A stretch of 64,000 nucleotides of DNA, taken from Embiotoca jacksoni. Taxonomy: Eukaryota > Chordata > Actinopteri > Embiotocidae. Positions 36,937-52,235 of the stretch are shown here, in pieces. Numbering within the stretch: the first letter of the stretch is position 1; each line of letters starts with the position of its first letter. The stretch lies in NCBI GenBank assembly GCA_022577435.1, contig JAKOON010000021.1, positions 970,501-1,034,500 of the forward strand, read 5' to 3'. The notes under the pieces are model-generated. The model did no database searches. It was not told the DNA's origin and was given only the letters and a program-made list of their open reading frames with translations. The position numbers and the translations under genes were made by a program.

Positions 36937-39167
36937 ATAGATTTCACTCTCAACCAAACTATTTCTCTCTCACACTCCTTCTCATACACACAAACAGTCT
37001 TACACTGAAGCTCAGTGGTGCATCCACAGAGGTTAATTCACAGTTCATATTTGAACTTGCAAGCGATGCCTATCGAGGAAAGCTTGTGTGTTTGTGTTGT
37101 TGCTGCAGAATCCGGCCTTGTTTAGTAATTCATAAATCACTGTATGTCTTGACTTGATTTCTTGCCTCTATCAAAGCTTAATGAACAGTCCGGTCTTTTG
37201 GGTCGCTAGCTTTTAGTCCATATTGTTGCTGCCGATATCGTTCACGGGGCTTCACTTGATCAGCAATATAATAGATTTACGCAATTATCCAATGCAAATG
37301 AAACCGTTCTGAATTTTTGTTTTTCCTCTTCATCTTGACATCTTTTCTAACGAATGCTACAAGTTGTGGATGCATTTTCAAAGGATAGTTTGCATTGTAA
37401 TCTCCACATTGCAGAACTATGTATATTTAATGATATCTTTCCTTCTTTCCTGTGGTTGTTGTTGTTTGCTGTTGTCAGTTTTGTTGTGCTGGTGCTCACA
37501 ACACGGTCATAAACCTACAGTGTAAATGTAGCTGACCTTGAGCTCAAGAGCACACGTGTCCCTCCGCAAATCAAATATGATGGGATGTCTAACCTCACAA
37601 TTGGCTGGAAAAATACACGCTGCACTGGATGTTTAAGAAGTTTTTAGATGAATTCACAAAAGACTGAGCTGGGATAGGACCACCATTTAACCTTGTCATT
37701 ATTGGGGTGAAAAGTTGTATTGTGTTTTGATTTTGGCAAAATAGTCGACAAACTTTCCTCCAAACTTTGGAATGCATTAAATGTGTAGTTTTTCTCTCAA
37801 ATGTGAACTTTTTCCTCCCATCTACGAAGGATTTATTGTCGAGTTGGTAATGTTTAATGGAAAGGATTTCCCGAAATAATCATTTAAAGATGCACAATAT
37901 TAGAATGCACATCATTATAATCAGAATGTCTGATTTTGTGTGTCATAAAACAAAAGTTGTATCACATTTAAACCAAATTTAATTATCTATATGCGAAACA
38001 AGATATTTTAAATGTTCTTACAAACATGATATAATCTAATGCCGTGATGAACAATGACATACGGCCCATCTATATTTTAAAATTCATCCCACACATGCAT
38101 GCACTTACCTCATCTAAATAAACGCCGGCTTATAATTGACCCAAATCATTCTCTTGAACATTTGCTCACTATTTAAAATCAGTTACCACGAACTGCTTTT
38201 TAAAAAAAATCTGTAATGAATTTAACAACATTCCCCCAAAATCCCCTCACTGTTTCAAATTCAGAACAAACAAGTAAACATGCATAAACAACCCATTTGG
38301 ATGGGAGATATCATGTGCTAGTGATCTGTGAGCACACCACTGAGATGTGCTGACTGAGATCAGAGAGGAGATCCCCATGCCAAGACAGTTGGCTTTCCAC
38401 GTCACGGGCATTTAATTGGCTGATGATTAATCTTTAACTTTTCTTCTCCCCACACTTACCGTGCTTAATCATCAAGCAGTTAAGTCCTGCTGTGGCTGGT
38501 ATTGGTGCTAATTTTCATTACTTGAATTTTTCTTATTATTTTTGGGGCACATGTGGGAAACTTTGTCCCCCCCCCCCCCCCCCCCTCCCCCCCAAAAAAA
38601 AAAATCCACTTTATAATGCCAAATGCCCTGTATGCAGAGATTCTTATTTGTAAATCACTGCATACAGAATTGCTATGTGTCATAGCTCACAATACGGAAA
38701 GCAGCAGGTAGCGGTGGGATAGACGTAGTACACAGGAAAAGAAAAAGAATATTGGCTTGCTTCTGACTGTGACTCCCCAGTTTGACAGTAATTTTCATTT
38801 TTACACCTCTGTGTGTGGTGCGGTCAGATCAGTGGACATTTAAACCAGGATCACCCACCTCACAGAGATCCGTCGAGTATAGCTCGTCTCCCGTAAATCT
38901 GATGCAAGCGTTCACAAGGCAAGAACTTCAGCCCCCTCAGATGTGCCTCAGATGTGCCAAATGCTGTAGCCGAGCTCAGACTCTCACTTCCTGCAGGCCC
39001 AGGGAGGACATGACACTCGGCTCGAAAAGGCGTCTAGTGGAAAAAAGGCGATCTCCTTTTTCTTTTTAATGTAAAAAGCTCCGGCTTTGTTGTGCTTTCT
39101 GTGGATATCAAGGCCTTTTCCACTCCCTCACCACCCAATCCCCCCCTCCCCCTCCTCCACACACACA

Positions 39168-39209
<42 letters not shown>

Positions 39210-41112
39210 CGCGCGCACACAGACACACCTCACCCCCTACTGGCCTCCCACGGGTGTCTCCCCCCTTAACCTGCTCTCTCATCCTCTCATTCACCCGTGG
39301 TTTGAAGTATTCCTACCACCGGTGTGCCAGCTTGAGACCTCATTCCCGCTCCTTTTCCAGACAGGGCCCGTGTCGACCTCTGTAACCCAGCCATTTCATC
39401 CAGGAAGACAACTTATCAAACGGGCATCCCAAAGGTGTCTATATGAGGCGTAGCTTTGTTGGCTTGGTTGACAGCTTCATTGTGATAATAGAAGGGGCAG
39501 TGGGAGTCTTAAAGGTGCTGGGCAAACGACAAACAGGCATCGCAGCGGCCAAAGGGGATGCAAGCCCCACTTTAAAAAAAAAAAAAAAATTTAAAGAAAA
39601 AAAGTAAACCAGAGTATAAAAAAACAATTAAAAAGAACAATGAAAATGCTTTTTGATGGGGTCGGCTTGTTCAAGTTAAGAGGACGCAGAGTAGCATGGC
39701 TCTTAGCAGTGGCTTTGATCAGGCAAAGAGGAGGCCCAAACCTAAGCTTAATTTAATGAAATCTATTGGGTAAACACAGCCAATATTTTCAAAGGGCCAG
39801 GTTAGCTCCGTCCCAGCGGGCGAGGCGGCAAACCCACGGGCGTCTACTGTGTCACACAAAACACAATCCAGCTTTGAGAGTGCGACTCAGATTATGTACC
39901 ATCATGCTAATTGTAAAAGGGATTTGGGCATAATGAGATGTCACCTATAAACTGTCATAAAGCAACATTGGCCGAGGAATTTAGAGATGATTTTTGTCAG
40001 TTGTACATACTGGGAATAACAAAGCCCCTCCTTTCTCTCCCTTTTTGAAGGTGTTCTTTGTCATACTGTGAGGTCTGTGGTTGGATATGTTCACTGAATA
40101 TAAACAAGTAGGAATGTTTTCAGTGAAACGGCATTCAGTGACTGTATAGTTAGCGATATTTCATGTGGTCTTCAAGGACGTTATATAAAATTTGGAACCG
40201 AAATTAATTAACTAATTATTTGATCAACAAATATAATTTGCAACCATTTTGATATTGAACCTTTTCCGAGTTCCACCTTGTCACTTGTAAGATTTGGCTG
40301 CTTTTCTAATCTTTTGATAAATAACAAGTCAGCTCTAACATCATTATATCATCGGTAAAACATAATTGAAATAACTTTGTCCGACCTTCTGGGTTGGTTA
40401 AAACGCAGTTTTCACAAGAAATGTTGGTCTCAAATCAAACAGACACATCTCATGGTAATTACTCTACAGTTGCTACAAAGTTTAGAGTACTCTTTTCATA
40501 TTTTCTTTGCCTGTTTTGAATCCTGAAGGTCTCTTAATTGCTTTGTACAGATGATTCACAGTGTCTTCTACTGAGACGGATCAGTCTGCCTCCTTCTTGC
40601 ACCAGCTGGTGTGGTTGTTGAACTCTTCTTGCAGCAGATGGCGGTGTTGCTCTAAGAATCTTCCTGTACTTAAGGTACATGACAAGGACAATATTGGGCA
40701 CATTTACCAATTACTTTGCCCTTCTGATGTATGAGTGGACTTGCTATGATAAATCCCTCCACTTATTACCATGCCTGACCTCTCCTTTATGCTAAGAGAG
40801 AGTGAAAATAGTGTTCCAAAAAACGTCCTTGTGGTAAAAGTCTGTCCGACGACTAAAATGTCTTGTAGTAGTCTGACTCCCAACTTAATGTATTTCCTTT
40901 ACTTTTTCTTGGCGCAGTCATGCTCTGAAAGGTAATTAAGGACACAAAATGAAATATGAATGAAATGGCAATGCCTTAGAAAAGTGGAATGTCCTTTTGA
41001 AATGGTATTGTAAACATTTCTTTCAAATATTCACATCTCCTCTCTCATTTACTCCTTCTGAAAAGTGTTCCTGTTAATATTTCACCTCCTCACATTGTGT
41101 TTTCTTTTCCTT

Positions 41113-41147
<35 letters not shown>

Positions 41148-44100
41148 ATCATTTCTGGTCCAAATGTGAGAGGCTTTGTGTTCAAGGATCCTTGACTTTG
41201 AAAAAAGGTTAATTAGTAGTCATTAAGTATCAAGCTCTGACACGTTTTATTCGGTACTTCACAGTTTTCTGTCATTAAGTGCAAATGAATGCCTCGAATG
41301 GTCAAGGCAGTTTTGTTGATGGAATGAGAGCCATTGTGCTAGTTTTTTTTTTTTTTTGGTACAGTGCAGCCAGATTAATTTCCTTAGATCAACCCCAATT
41401 TTGAATTTTGAATAGAAAGCTTTTGTTAATTTGTCATAATATGCTGTTTAATATTCCATCAAGGACCACAAAGATGCCATTCATTACCACACATCAGTGT
41501 TCGTTTTTAAACGTGTGTCATCTCCCAGCCTTCAAATGAGATTGGTAAATATGTTACGGTACATAATGAGTTATTACAAGATGTGAAGAATGTGATACAG
41601 TCATATTTTTATTCACCTGAAGTACAGTGCTTAACTTCAAAAGAAGGCCTATCAGTAAGGTTTGAAATGATGATGGAAGGATTTCCTTCTGTCTCTTAGC
41701 TTCATTTATTCCATTATGGATCCAAATATTAAATACAAGGCCAGCTGTCACTGGGATACAACTATCCCTTCCCTAATTTATAGTTATCTATTGGGGGTAT
41801 TGTTTGGAGCTTCAGTCATGGTCAAGTAGGATGTCTGGCCTGCCTTTTCTTTTAATGAAAACCTTTAGATGGAATGCCTCCTAGTGTCCGCCCAGGGAGA
41901 TAATTAATGTATTTCTAAAGAGTCAGCCAGCCTTGAAATATTGAACAGTTTATTTGCCAGGTACACTGAGGTGAAAAATGGAATGAAAAAGCTGTTGGTG
42001 ATGAATATTTTCCCTCTATGTATCAGTTTCATGTATCAGTGACCTTATGGAGATTACTTGAAATGTTGGGGCAATCATTGAGTGCCGCTTTTAATGAATC
42101 GGAACACTGGACCTTTTAAAGCCTGTGAAAACTTTTGAATGTGAAAAAAATGGTCTAATTAAAATGTTGAAATACAAATAAAATAGATGATTTAATTGGA
42201 TGTATTGCATGTGGATGTACCGCTGATGAGACCAAATGGAGTTGTTGTAGAGGAGCTAATGACTGACTCTTGACTTCACCGCACACAGCTGCAGCTACAT
42301 GTTGGAGTTGCCAGTAAGAATGTTATCAGAAGTTTTCCATAAGCCTCTCTTTCTGGTGCCAAACCCCAGAGCTATTTGTTGCCTCTGAATCTGAGGGTCA
42401 TCCACGAGCTGTTCATCACTGGCAAGGAATTAACATTTTTCTAGGGTTATTTTTTTTTTTTTTTTGTATTTTTGGGGGGGAAATGCCATGTAAGATATAG
42501 GGTTTTGTCTTTGTGTGAATGGTTGGAGTTCATCGTTTGAACTTTGTATTTGGAGTCCACCACCAAACAGATGAAGATGAGGTGCGTTTCAGTTATTCAC
42601 AATGTTCATTATGTTCATGTTGTTTTTTTAATTAGTGATCATGGACATTTCAAGGTTGTGGAGACTGTCCAACTTTGTCTGCGAGTGGTCATAAACTCAT
42701 TATGTTTGGCGCAATTAGCAATCTAAACAGAGAAAGAAAAGTTTGCAAAGTCATTTATCAGAAAGTTACGTATTTGTCATAAGAAGCTCCGACATAAATA
42801 TCTTTTTTTTTTTTTCATGAAATGCCGATAATTATGTTGAGATTTGGGGTTTTGAAGGGAGATTTTTGGACGACTGTACTTCCCAGGCTAACCACACTAG
42901 TAGTGATTATATATTAGCATTGTTGTAATCCATCTTTCTTGTTGTTTGCCCCTTGTCCTCATTATGGTGACTCGTGCGAGCAACAACATGACAGACAGAC
43001 ATTAGTTGGATGTTAGACACTTTAAATCGCCTTAGGTTGCCTTGGCTTACTTGTTCATATTAAACACAGAGGAGTAAAGGCAGATTGACTCTTTTCATGG
43101 TTTGTTGCTTAACAACCCATCAACAACACCAAAGTCTAATCACTCATAACCAGTTATAAAAGGACTCCCTCAACTGACAGGGATTTTTTTTCCCCCCTAT
43201 ATTTCCTCTGCTGGTTCTGAGTGCAGATTTAAGATGTAAGCAAATAGATCTTCTTCTCTTCTTATGAATTATGGCTTTCATTTGGAAGTCGTTGTGCACA
43301 GTATGTCTTCCTCAAGCCCTTTGTGGATTTGTGGCATTGGAGGCTTTTCCATGTCCTCTTTACGGACACCAAGATGGGATTCATTTGTGGATTAGCCTTT
43401 TGTCACTCATGTTGAAACCATTTATTTTAATGGGTTTGATGGTGTAATGGCAGTGGTGGGTCAAATCTGGGTTGAAGGACGGAGTCGCAAGAAGGACAAA
43501 AGGATGCGTTGTCCAAAAGTACCATGTTCACATTGGATTATTGGGAAAAGTGTGAGACACAAACCAGAATGTCAACATTAGCAGTTATTGTAATTATTTC
43601 TTTTACTTTTTTGTGATTAAAATGTATAGATAATGTTTTACAAATATAAATTCTATGAGAAGCATATTCTGACATGGAAGCAATCATCCCAACACAGTGA
43701 CAAATCAATAATAAGTAGTAATCATTTGATTCCACAGTAATGTTCATGGTTGATGGGTCTTTCCTTCAAGCTGAAAATGTCCCTTTGGGCAAAGTATGGA
43801 CGATCACCCCATGACTTAAACAGAATGACGGTGCTGTCAACCACATGCGATGCCAGTTAAGCAATAATAGGGGATTCTTCTACTCCGTTTTCCGATGTGA
43901 CTATATCGTGGAGTATTTAAAGTTAACAATTGTATGTGATTTTGTAAGTTTTTGGCCTTGTTATTAACCACTTGCTTTGAAAAGTTGCAGCGATAAGATG
44001 CTGGAAAAGCAGTGGTGTTTTTCAAATGTTTCCAAGCCTGATATTAAAGGTACAGGTAATACAACTGCAGAATCATAAAGGACTACGTTTGCAGAGTGTT

Positions 44101-45132
44101 CTATGAACATGATGAGTGTGAATTTGAGTATCTCAGACTGAAAATTAGAAATAAATGTTGCTTCTTTGTCATGCTTCCGAGCTTCACGGTCATTAACAAG
44201 ATGAGTCCCTGTCAGGAGTTGACTCTCAGAAATCCCATACCCTGTAATTTGTAAGCAGATCACCCCCCCCCCCCCCCCCCTCCTACTACTTCTGCGTCTC
44301 TTTATGTTAACGCTTGTCTGTATGGATGGGGTATCTGCATTATGCCTGGAGCGAAGGATTTGTTTGGCAGTGTGCAAATTCGGCCGTTATCCTTCCCCGC
44401 GATCGTTTCCTCTCTCGCTTATCTCTCCTGGCCCCTCCAAAGTCACAGCACTTCCACACACAGTGACAGCGATCAGTATAGCTTTCAGACGCTCGTCTGG
44501 CTGAGTCTGCCAAGAAGCGAAGGCCCTCCCAGGTCCCCTCACTGTCCTCAGGGCTTGTGTGATTGAGTGACTGGAGTGAGTGGGGGCCAAAGATAATAAG
44601 GAGGGGGGGGGGGGGTATAAAGACATGGAGCGATGATATGATAACACCCTCCCTCCTCCTCCTCCCCCTACTCCCTCTTTTTACTCCCCTTTCCACCTCC
44701 CCTTCACTTTTCTTTCTGTTCTTCTTTCTGTCCTACCCCCGGTTTTCGTGCACCGAGCCTGTCCCACGCAGTAGTGTAAACCAGAAGTGACATGTGACAC
44801 CCACTCCCCAGTGATGTGCTGACAAGCGGGTACTAGAATAGGTGACAGTGTTTTCTTTTTTTCTTTTTTTTTTTGCCAGACTGGCTTAAGTATGGCGAAG
44901 GGCTTCATGAAGTATTTATGAAATATATTATGAATCATTGGGTCTGTGTTTTTCTTCTGTATTTTAGGCAGTGGCATTTGCTTTTTAATAAGTTGGCCTC
45001 AGAGAAGGAGATACGGGGAAGAGGGGTAAATAGAGGAAGAGCTCTTTACATTTCAACTTTACTGGTGTTTCTTTATAGTGAAAGTTCCATGTTTACACAT
45101 GTTTTAACCCCTTGCTCCACAGCCCCTTCACA

Positions 45133-45170
<38 letters not shown>

Positions 45171-46533
45171 CATGTGTGCACACAAGTAAACTTAGTTTCC
45201 TCCTGTCATCCTAAGTGTTTCTAATGAGGGAGCATGCCAGAAAGAAAGGGAGAGCGTTTTTGCTCTCAGCGACCAACAATTTAGCCTTTTCTCTGGTGTT
45301 TTTGAAGCTCGCAGTGGAATCTGGCTGAGGCCTTGATCAGAATTACATTGTGGAGGATGAATTAAGTGTTGTTGTTTTTATTTTTTTTTTTTTTTTTTTT
45401 TTTTTTCAATTATCCCAGAGGTTGGCCAGCATTAATGCATCAGCTTGCTCCTGCAGTGAGACTAAACTCTTTAGTTTTGTTCCCCTCATCACCACAGAGA
45501 ACTTGTTTGTTCTCTGTTGTCAGGCTTTTAGTATATTTGTGTCTTTGTATATTTCTATTCTGAAATTATCCATTTCACGTAAGACATTTTCCCAGTATTA
45601 AAAAATGTATTGCTTGTTTAAAGAAATAATCAAATTATCTAATTATACATTAAATACATTTTATTTTTATTTACTCTGAAGGGGCTTTTTCTGTACTTTT
45701 CTGCAATGTTTTTGTTAATTATTCAACTCCTGCTCCGGTGTTGAATACAACACGTTATTTTCTGTTTCCTTATGGTTTTTTTAATCGGCTTAAGAGGTGT
45801 AAGCAAGTCTTCTGTGTAGCCCTCAGTTGGCTGTCTCTCATAATTTCTGAAGCACTGTTTTGAATTCCAGTACAGAACCTGCAGACTCCCAGGAAACTGC
45901 TAAGTGTATTGGGAAGTTCAGGAGGGCACATGTTGGAAGGGCTTTGGAAGGGGGCCTTACTGGCCTCATCAGCATTTGAATGTGTTCTGGCTGGAGAAAT
46001 AACAAAGTATACATAAATATATAGAGATAATGATCTGGCTAAGTCCCTATGTGTGCTGCTGTATTCTTATGCTAATGAGCAAGCTATTCAGCACCAACAA
46101 TGGTCACATTACAAGAAAAGGCAAAGCACTGAAGGAGATAGTCTTCTGTGTGCATGTCCACTGAGGGACGCGCACATGCACATGCTCAGCAGGCCCGACT
46201 CCTCTCCCTTTGTGTCTAGGTTTTTTTTTATTTTTTTTTTTTATTACGTTTTTCAATTTTAGATAACACTCCAAGAATAGACATCAAACAAAAATGAATC
46301 ATAAATCGAGGTCAGGAGTGAGCCTCTTTCCAAAGCAGAGAAAGGGTTAAAAGTGAAGGTATCTTTAAAAAAGATGGGAAGACTGATAGGAGAGGAGCTC
46401 TTCTCAGCAGAGGGTTCAGTGAACCATATGTAGGTGCCCACAGGCTAATGGGCCGGTTGGTCCCTGGCTTGCCAGGTATCCTGTATGCACATCTCCTACA
46501 CCCTCCCCACCCCGCTCCCCCCCCCAATACACA

Positions 46534-46610
<77 letters not shown>

Positions 46611-49600
46611 AGACCAGACACACACTCTCTCTCCTTGTCATCCTCCAGCACCCACCTCTCCCACCCCTCCCACCTTCACTCTGTGAAAATACCTCCTCCA
46701 CTTTCCTCTAATCTCACCTTTTTCTCTGGTGCTGACCCGGGGAGGCCCACTTTATTCCCCACTGCACGCCAGCAGCCAGCGTTGTGATCGGAGCCCGGGC
46801 CCCTGCGCTGGTTCCCCTCTCCTCTCCTCTCTCCTTGCCCTGGCTGCCCGCCTCCCCGACGGCTCTGCTCTATTGATTTACTCCTCCAACCAATGCTGTC
46901 TGTCTCTGTTTTGCACCACCAGCACCTAGGTCCCTCATCTCTATAACCCTCCCTCTTTCCTCATTTTCTCTCGCTCTCTTCTTTCCGCCTTTTCACACTT
47001 TCTTTCCATCTTTCTCTCTTTCTGTCCCCTCCTACACAACCATGGGCTAGAAAAACCTGACAGGACAAGAGAGAAGAAGGAGGGAAAGAGAGATGGAAGG
47101 ATGGCAGTGTGGGAGGGGAAACGGGGCCTTTGATTTTTCATTAGAAGCACCTTCATATTTTAATACTGGGTTTAATCGGGCCCTCGTGCCTTAAAGAAAT
47201 AACCACAGAGAGATGATCCCTCGGATCTCCTCGAATTTGCTCTTTTGTTTGGAGTTCACTTGCAATCCTCAACCCCCCCCCCCTCTCCGCTCTTCTCCTC
47301 TCCTCTCTCGCTGTCTCTTGGCCTCTCACTTTGTGGTTACAGTCGTTAGGCTTATTGACTGATCTCGGCTGTACTTAGCAATAGAAATGACTTTGACAGG
47401 GAAATACACCACCGGTATCACAGAGGTATAAGCATGAAAGGCCCCTATCAGAATAGTGTAGTCTTCCACCAGCAAACGGTTCCCCTTGAGATAATATCCT
47501 GTTTACTTGTGGGTTAAAAAAAAACACTAAAAAAACCTGATAGATTCAGTGACGCAACGTTAAAACAGGAATTATCTTTTGAAATTCTATTGAATCAAAC
47601 TAATACAGAGAAGTTTTTTCACAGTTGTCTCTGACCGTGTCAGTGTTTTTTTTGTTTTTTTGTTTTTTTGTGACATTAGATCTTTTTGAAGCTGCTTCAG
47701 TCTGTCACCCTAACAAAACAAAAAAAGTCTCCATCACCTCATACCTGCTTAGTTATGTCGCGGGCTCATTTATTACCTCGCCCCGATTGATCATTCACCT
47801 TTTATTTGTGTTTTCGACAATCGCCTCCTTGAGGTATTTCATGGAACACAATGCAGTGTGCGCAGAAGCCACCAAAAGCACCAACCTGTGAGCTAATGAG
47901 AGGCCCCATGCTGTTATCTAAGGCTCCGGCTTCCCTACCACTGCTGCACTTCTATTAGGGGAGAGAACACACACCGGGCTACCGTTCACATATGTCGTGC
48001 GCGTACGTTCTCTAAAGGAGGCTTCCCCGGGATGCAAAGGCTCACAGAAGCCCCCGTCTTCCATACAGTAGCCCTCGTGTATGCGTACGCACTCGCGCGA
48101 ACAGCCAGAAGTGAAGGATTCAATGGCACCAAAGACCACGATAAAACAAAGGCACAAATGACACCCTCCTGTGACAATCCCAACAGTAGCTGCTTCGCTT
48201 TGTCTGATAATATATCAAATGTATTATATTAAAAAAAAAAAAAAAAAGAGCACTTAATTGAACAACCTCTCCCAATTTGTTTGTGTTAAAGGAGAGAAGA
48301 CGCCAGACAACAATTTGTGTGTTTTCCTTTGTGCCGGCTGAGTGCATGTGTGTGCACGTGTTAAACCCCTGCCAAGCCGAGATGCATTATTTAAGATGCT
48401 GTTGTGATACTTGTGCCTGCTTAAAGGTCTCGGCTTCCTTTTAACGCCATGCCGCATCAGTCCACCTCTGCCCCCACGTCTGGGAGGGAACCAGAGTGGG
48501 ACCTGCTGGCACTGGTCCACACATCAGCTGGGAAAATATCACAGCAGGGGAGGAAAGGAAGTGATATAGATAACCTTTGAGTTTAGCACACGTCTTTGTG
48601 AATAGAGGCATTTTACTGCCTCACTTTGTTGTCATTTCATTGCTGACTTTAGACATTTTTGTATTTTTCCATTTTTACAAGATACTTAAGGATGTTAAAC
48701 TCTCAGATGTGTTTTTTCATTTTATTCCCACCCTAAAGTTATTTTTGGTTTTGATATCTGCACATTCGTAACGCAACTGTGACAGTTAGGAAAATACAAG
48801 GTTAAATGCCAGTTTGAGGCAATCACAGCTTGGACATGAGAGTTATTAAGTCCAACTTGCCCAGTCGGTCTCCTACTGGTGAAAAAGCCTGTAATGGAAC
48901 ATAGTGTTATAAATTGAATATGGTTAATTACTCTTCATGCTATGCTACCAGCCGTGTGTGCAGGGTGAAAAGGAAAAGCTTGGAAAAGTAAAGGGAAAAA
49001 GCATCTGCAGAAGAACTTCAGGGCCCCTCATTACACTCTGCCCCTGGGTATTTTTACGCCTTTTATTTCCCATCTAATGAACTGTTTACATTTTTTTTTT
49101 CTGCTTTCTAGGCACCACAATTATTCGACTTGTCCTTGTGTCATTCGTTGCAGTGGGCAAAAAGCACGGAGGAGAGTTGGAGGGCAGTAAAATGTGTATA
49201 GAAATCTCAGTTTATTTTATTGTAATTATTGGGAACTTTACCTTACAAAGACCTTAATTTTAGGCTGCTTGCAATTTAAATTGAAAGGGCATTGTTTTAC
49301 AGTTATGAGCCCATTTTCTGTAAACAGATTTATAAAAAAATTTACTCTGCTTTGCGGTTTGATGGAGGACAATATATATTATTTAGACAATATATACCAA
49401 TGAATGCCAATAGACTGTAAAGGAATTGTCCACAAAGAAAAGATCCATAGCTTTGTCATAATTAAATTAATATGATTTGCTGCTCAGAAGATTATGCTGA
49501 GCTGATTAGCATATCTGATATGAATTGTTATGCATGCATATGTAATTACATTTTGATGGATAAAGAAGAATACTTTTTTCATCTGCTCTCCATGTCAACA

Positions 49601-52156
49601 GAGGTAAAACGCGTGTTTTTGACAGGACACCAGCACCTCCATTGCCGCGTTTGACGGGATGTGTGGAGTTTTTAAAGGCAGGCCACTTTGCATAAAGTTA
49701 AGATGTACCTTTGTACTTTTCTGGTGTGCTTCCGGGAATAGAAGCAAATTCTCACCCAAGATTAAAAAAGTGACAAAAGACAGACCTTTCAAAAGGATTT
49801 AAAAAAAAGCTCCTTTTTCTTTCTTTTCTGAGCAATGAGGTATCTTCTGAAAGCGCTCATTCTTTTTTAGATTACAAAGGCTGATTAGTCGGTTTTGTCT
49901 TAAGATGCAGAGCTCTGTCTCCTCGCACTGTAAATAGATTGAGTCAATTTCAATGCATTTTCTTTATTGAAAAGAAGATTTTACTACGGAACAGGAAACT
50001 GATATCTGCTTTCCTGACCTCGAGAGTGAGCTTGTTGTCACTTAACACCCCAAACTTATAATCAAAATCTGTTAGTGTATTAAGCAGTCAGTATTGCACC
50101 TGCTTATGTTATACATCAAATGGGAAGGCAGTAATCGCTCAGGAATCTGTTGTTTTCCAGAGGGGGAATCCAAAAACCGGAGTGTATACTGTTGGTACAG
50201 GGGAAGTAGCGGCAACACTTTTACTTCAATGACATTTCCCATTCTTTATACTCTCTTTGTTATCTACTCTGTTCTCATTGCAGAAACCCTTCATACATTC
50301 ATCTGTAACAAACAGCTATTTAGAAATACCAAAAAAAAAAAAAAAAAAAAAAAATACAACCCAGCGTATGGTTTGAAGGCGACGTAAGCCTCAACATTCA
50401 AATCAATGCTTCTCCCAGGCATCCTCGTCTCAATTACTGGCGAAGTCGTCTTTCCCCCTAAGTTGCTCTTCAGCTCTTTAAGATGAAACTCGACTTAAAT
50501 GGAATATGTGGGTGTTTTCCTGGCAAAAAAAAAATAAAAAAGTGCGCGTGTCTGGTTACAAGTGCTGTCTTAATATTGTCTTTATTGTCTTTCTGGTTTT
50601 ACTCATGTCTGAAATTCCTTTTAAAGTCCTTACAACAGCAGCCCAGTGACCTTTTAGTTACCCTTGCTCATAAGGTGGAGCCTAAAAAAAATGCTGACAA
50701 TGGATTTCAAAAGACAAATTGATGTAAGAATTAGTTTATTTTTTTACAGTGACAAAATGTGATTCCGTTAAATTATTTGTATTTGCTATAGATATTTCCA
50801 TGCAGGATGAGTTTCAGATGGAAGAAACAAAGCAGAAATCATTACATTATGTATGTTAATGTGTAGATCACTAAGGTATCAAAAGTGTGAAGGAAGCAAA
50901 TTGACTGGTGGGATTAGAAGAATGAAGACTGAAACCCTTGTGGGCGCATGTTTCTTCAGTTTATTTACTTTTTCTAGATGTTTGGGAATTTTCTTTCATG
51001 TAATTTAGTCTCATAGCAATTATAACAAACTTAAAAGTAGTAATTGAGCTGTAGATGAATTACACAACTAACTTAAACACCTCATTTTGAGAATGCGCTC
51101 CTGTGTAATATGTGTTTGGGGGAATGGGGCGTGGGGGGGCTTATTTGAGTCTACGCTGCCAATCTTGTCTTTTCCCCACAGTAGGCAGTTAGTGGTTATC
51201 TTAGGTCCCTGTGGTTGAGTATTGTTTGGGTGCGCTCTTTATCTAATGGGTTTTGTGGTCTGGGTCAATCAGGCCCTCTGTCTAGTCAGTAATTACTCCA
51301 GAGAACTGTGGCCCTCACCATCGCGATAATAACAGCCAAATCACATCAGCCATGACTTTCCACTCAGTGCTCCAGATTATGAGGAGAGACGAATAAAAAG
51401 AAGACAAAAAAAAAAAAATCAACTGGCTGGATTTTTGATTGGCTCCAAAGTTATTTCAATCCCGCAACTTGATATCATCACTCTTGAGGTTTGAATTGTC
51501 TTTTTCAAGTTTGGTTTGTGCTTTTCTCGTGGAAGGTAGCATTAAAGTACTTAATGCAATAGCTTCTTCAAACTTTTACTGATAATAGAAAGATAGGAGG
51601 AAAGTATACTGCCTTTGGGGGGGGAGAAAAAAAAAATGTCCCCACAAGGTAATTGATACTCCTTCACTGATTCTGTGTCTTTGTTTTTATTTTATTTAGA
51701 GTCAATTACAAAATAAATATTGAAAAATTGAAAGAATTTGTGTTGAGGAAAAGTGATATTTTCATTCCTCTGCTGGTATTTCTCTTTGATTTTTGCCCAC
51801 CTCCTGCAGCCCACCTAGAAACCCTGTCAAGGCAGCGAGAGAAAGTGAAGGAGGCTTAGTAAACACTTTCTGTGTCTGCTGCTGGTGTGTATTTAGTTTA
51901 GAGGGCATGCCAAGAGGCTGTTTTTCCATGGGTCGGGTGTCTGTAAACAAGCAGTACAACGGCAGCCCACTCTTCCACAATCGGAGGTGGCACGCTCTGA
52001 AGTGTGTATGAAATGTGTGTGTCTGAGTGTTTGTCTTTTTTGGGTGGATTTTTTTTTTTTTTCCTTCTTTTTTTTTGGTGGGGGGGGGGGGGACGGGGAC
52101 ATGGCATTCCCTCTTATTCTACCGTATCTGGAGACAGAGAAAGTGAGAGAGAGTTG

Positions 52157-52235
<79 letters not shown>

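Noticed and set aside
44340..44790. Several overlapping 70-118 codon frames on both strands
   Set aside because: They lie in a C/T-rich part of vti1a intron 3, shadow each other in all frames and match nothing recognisable.
46448..46787. Open frames of His-Thr or Cys-Val repeats at the CA/TG tracts (also near 22.6, 26.2, 35.8, 39.1, 45.1, 52.2 and 55.9 kb)
   Set aside because: These are translations of dinucleotide microsatellites, present in several frames, with no flanking domain or splice structure.
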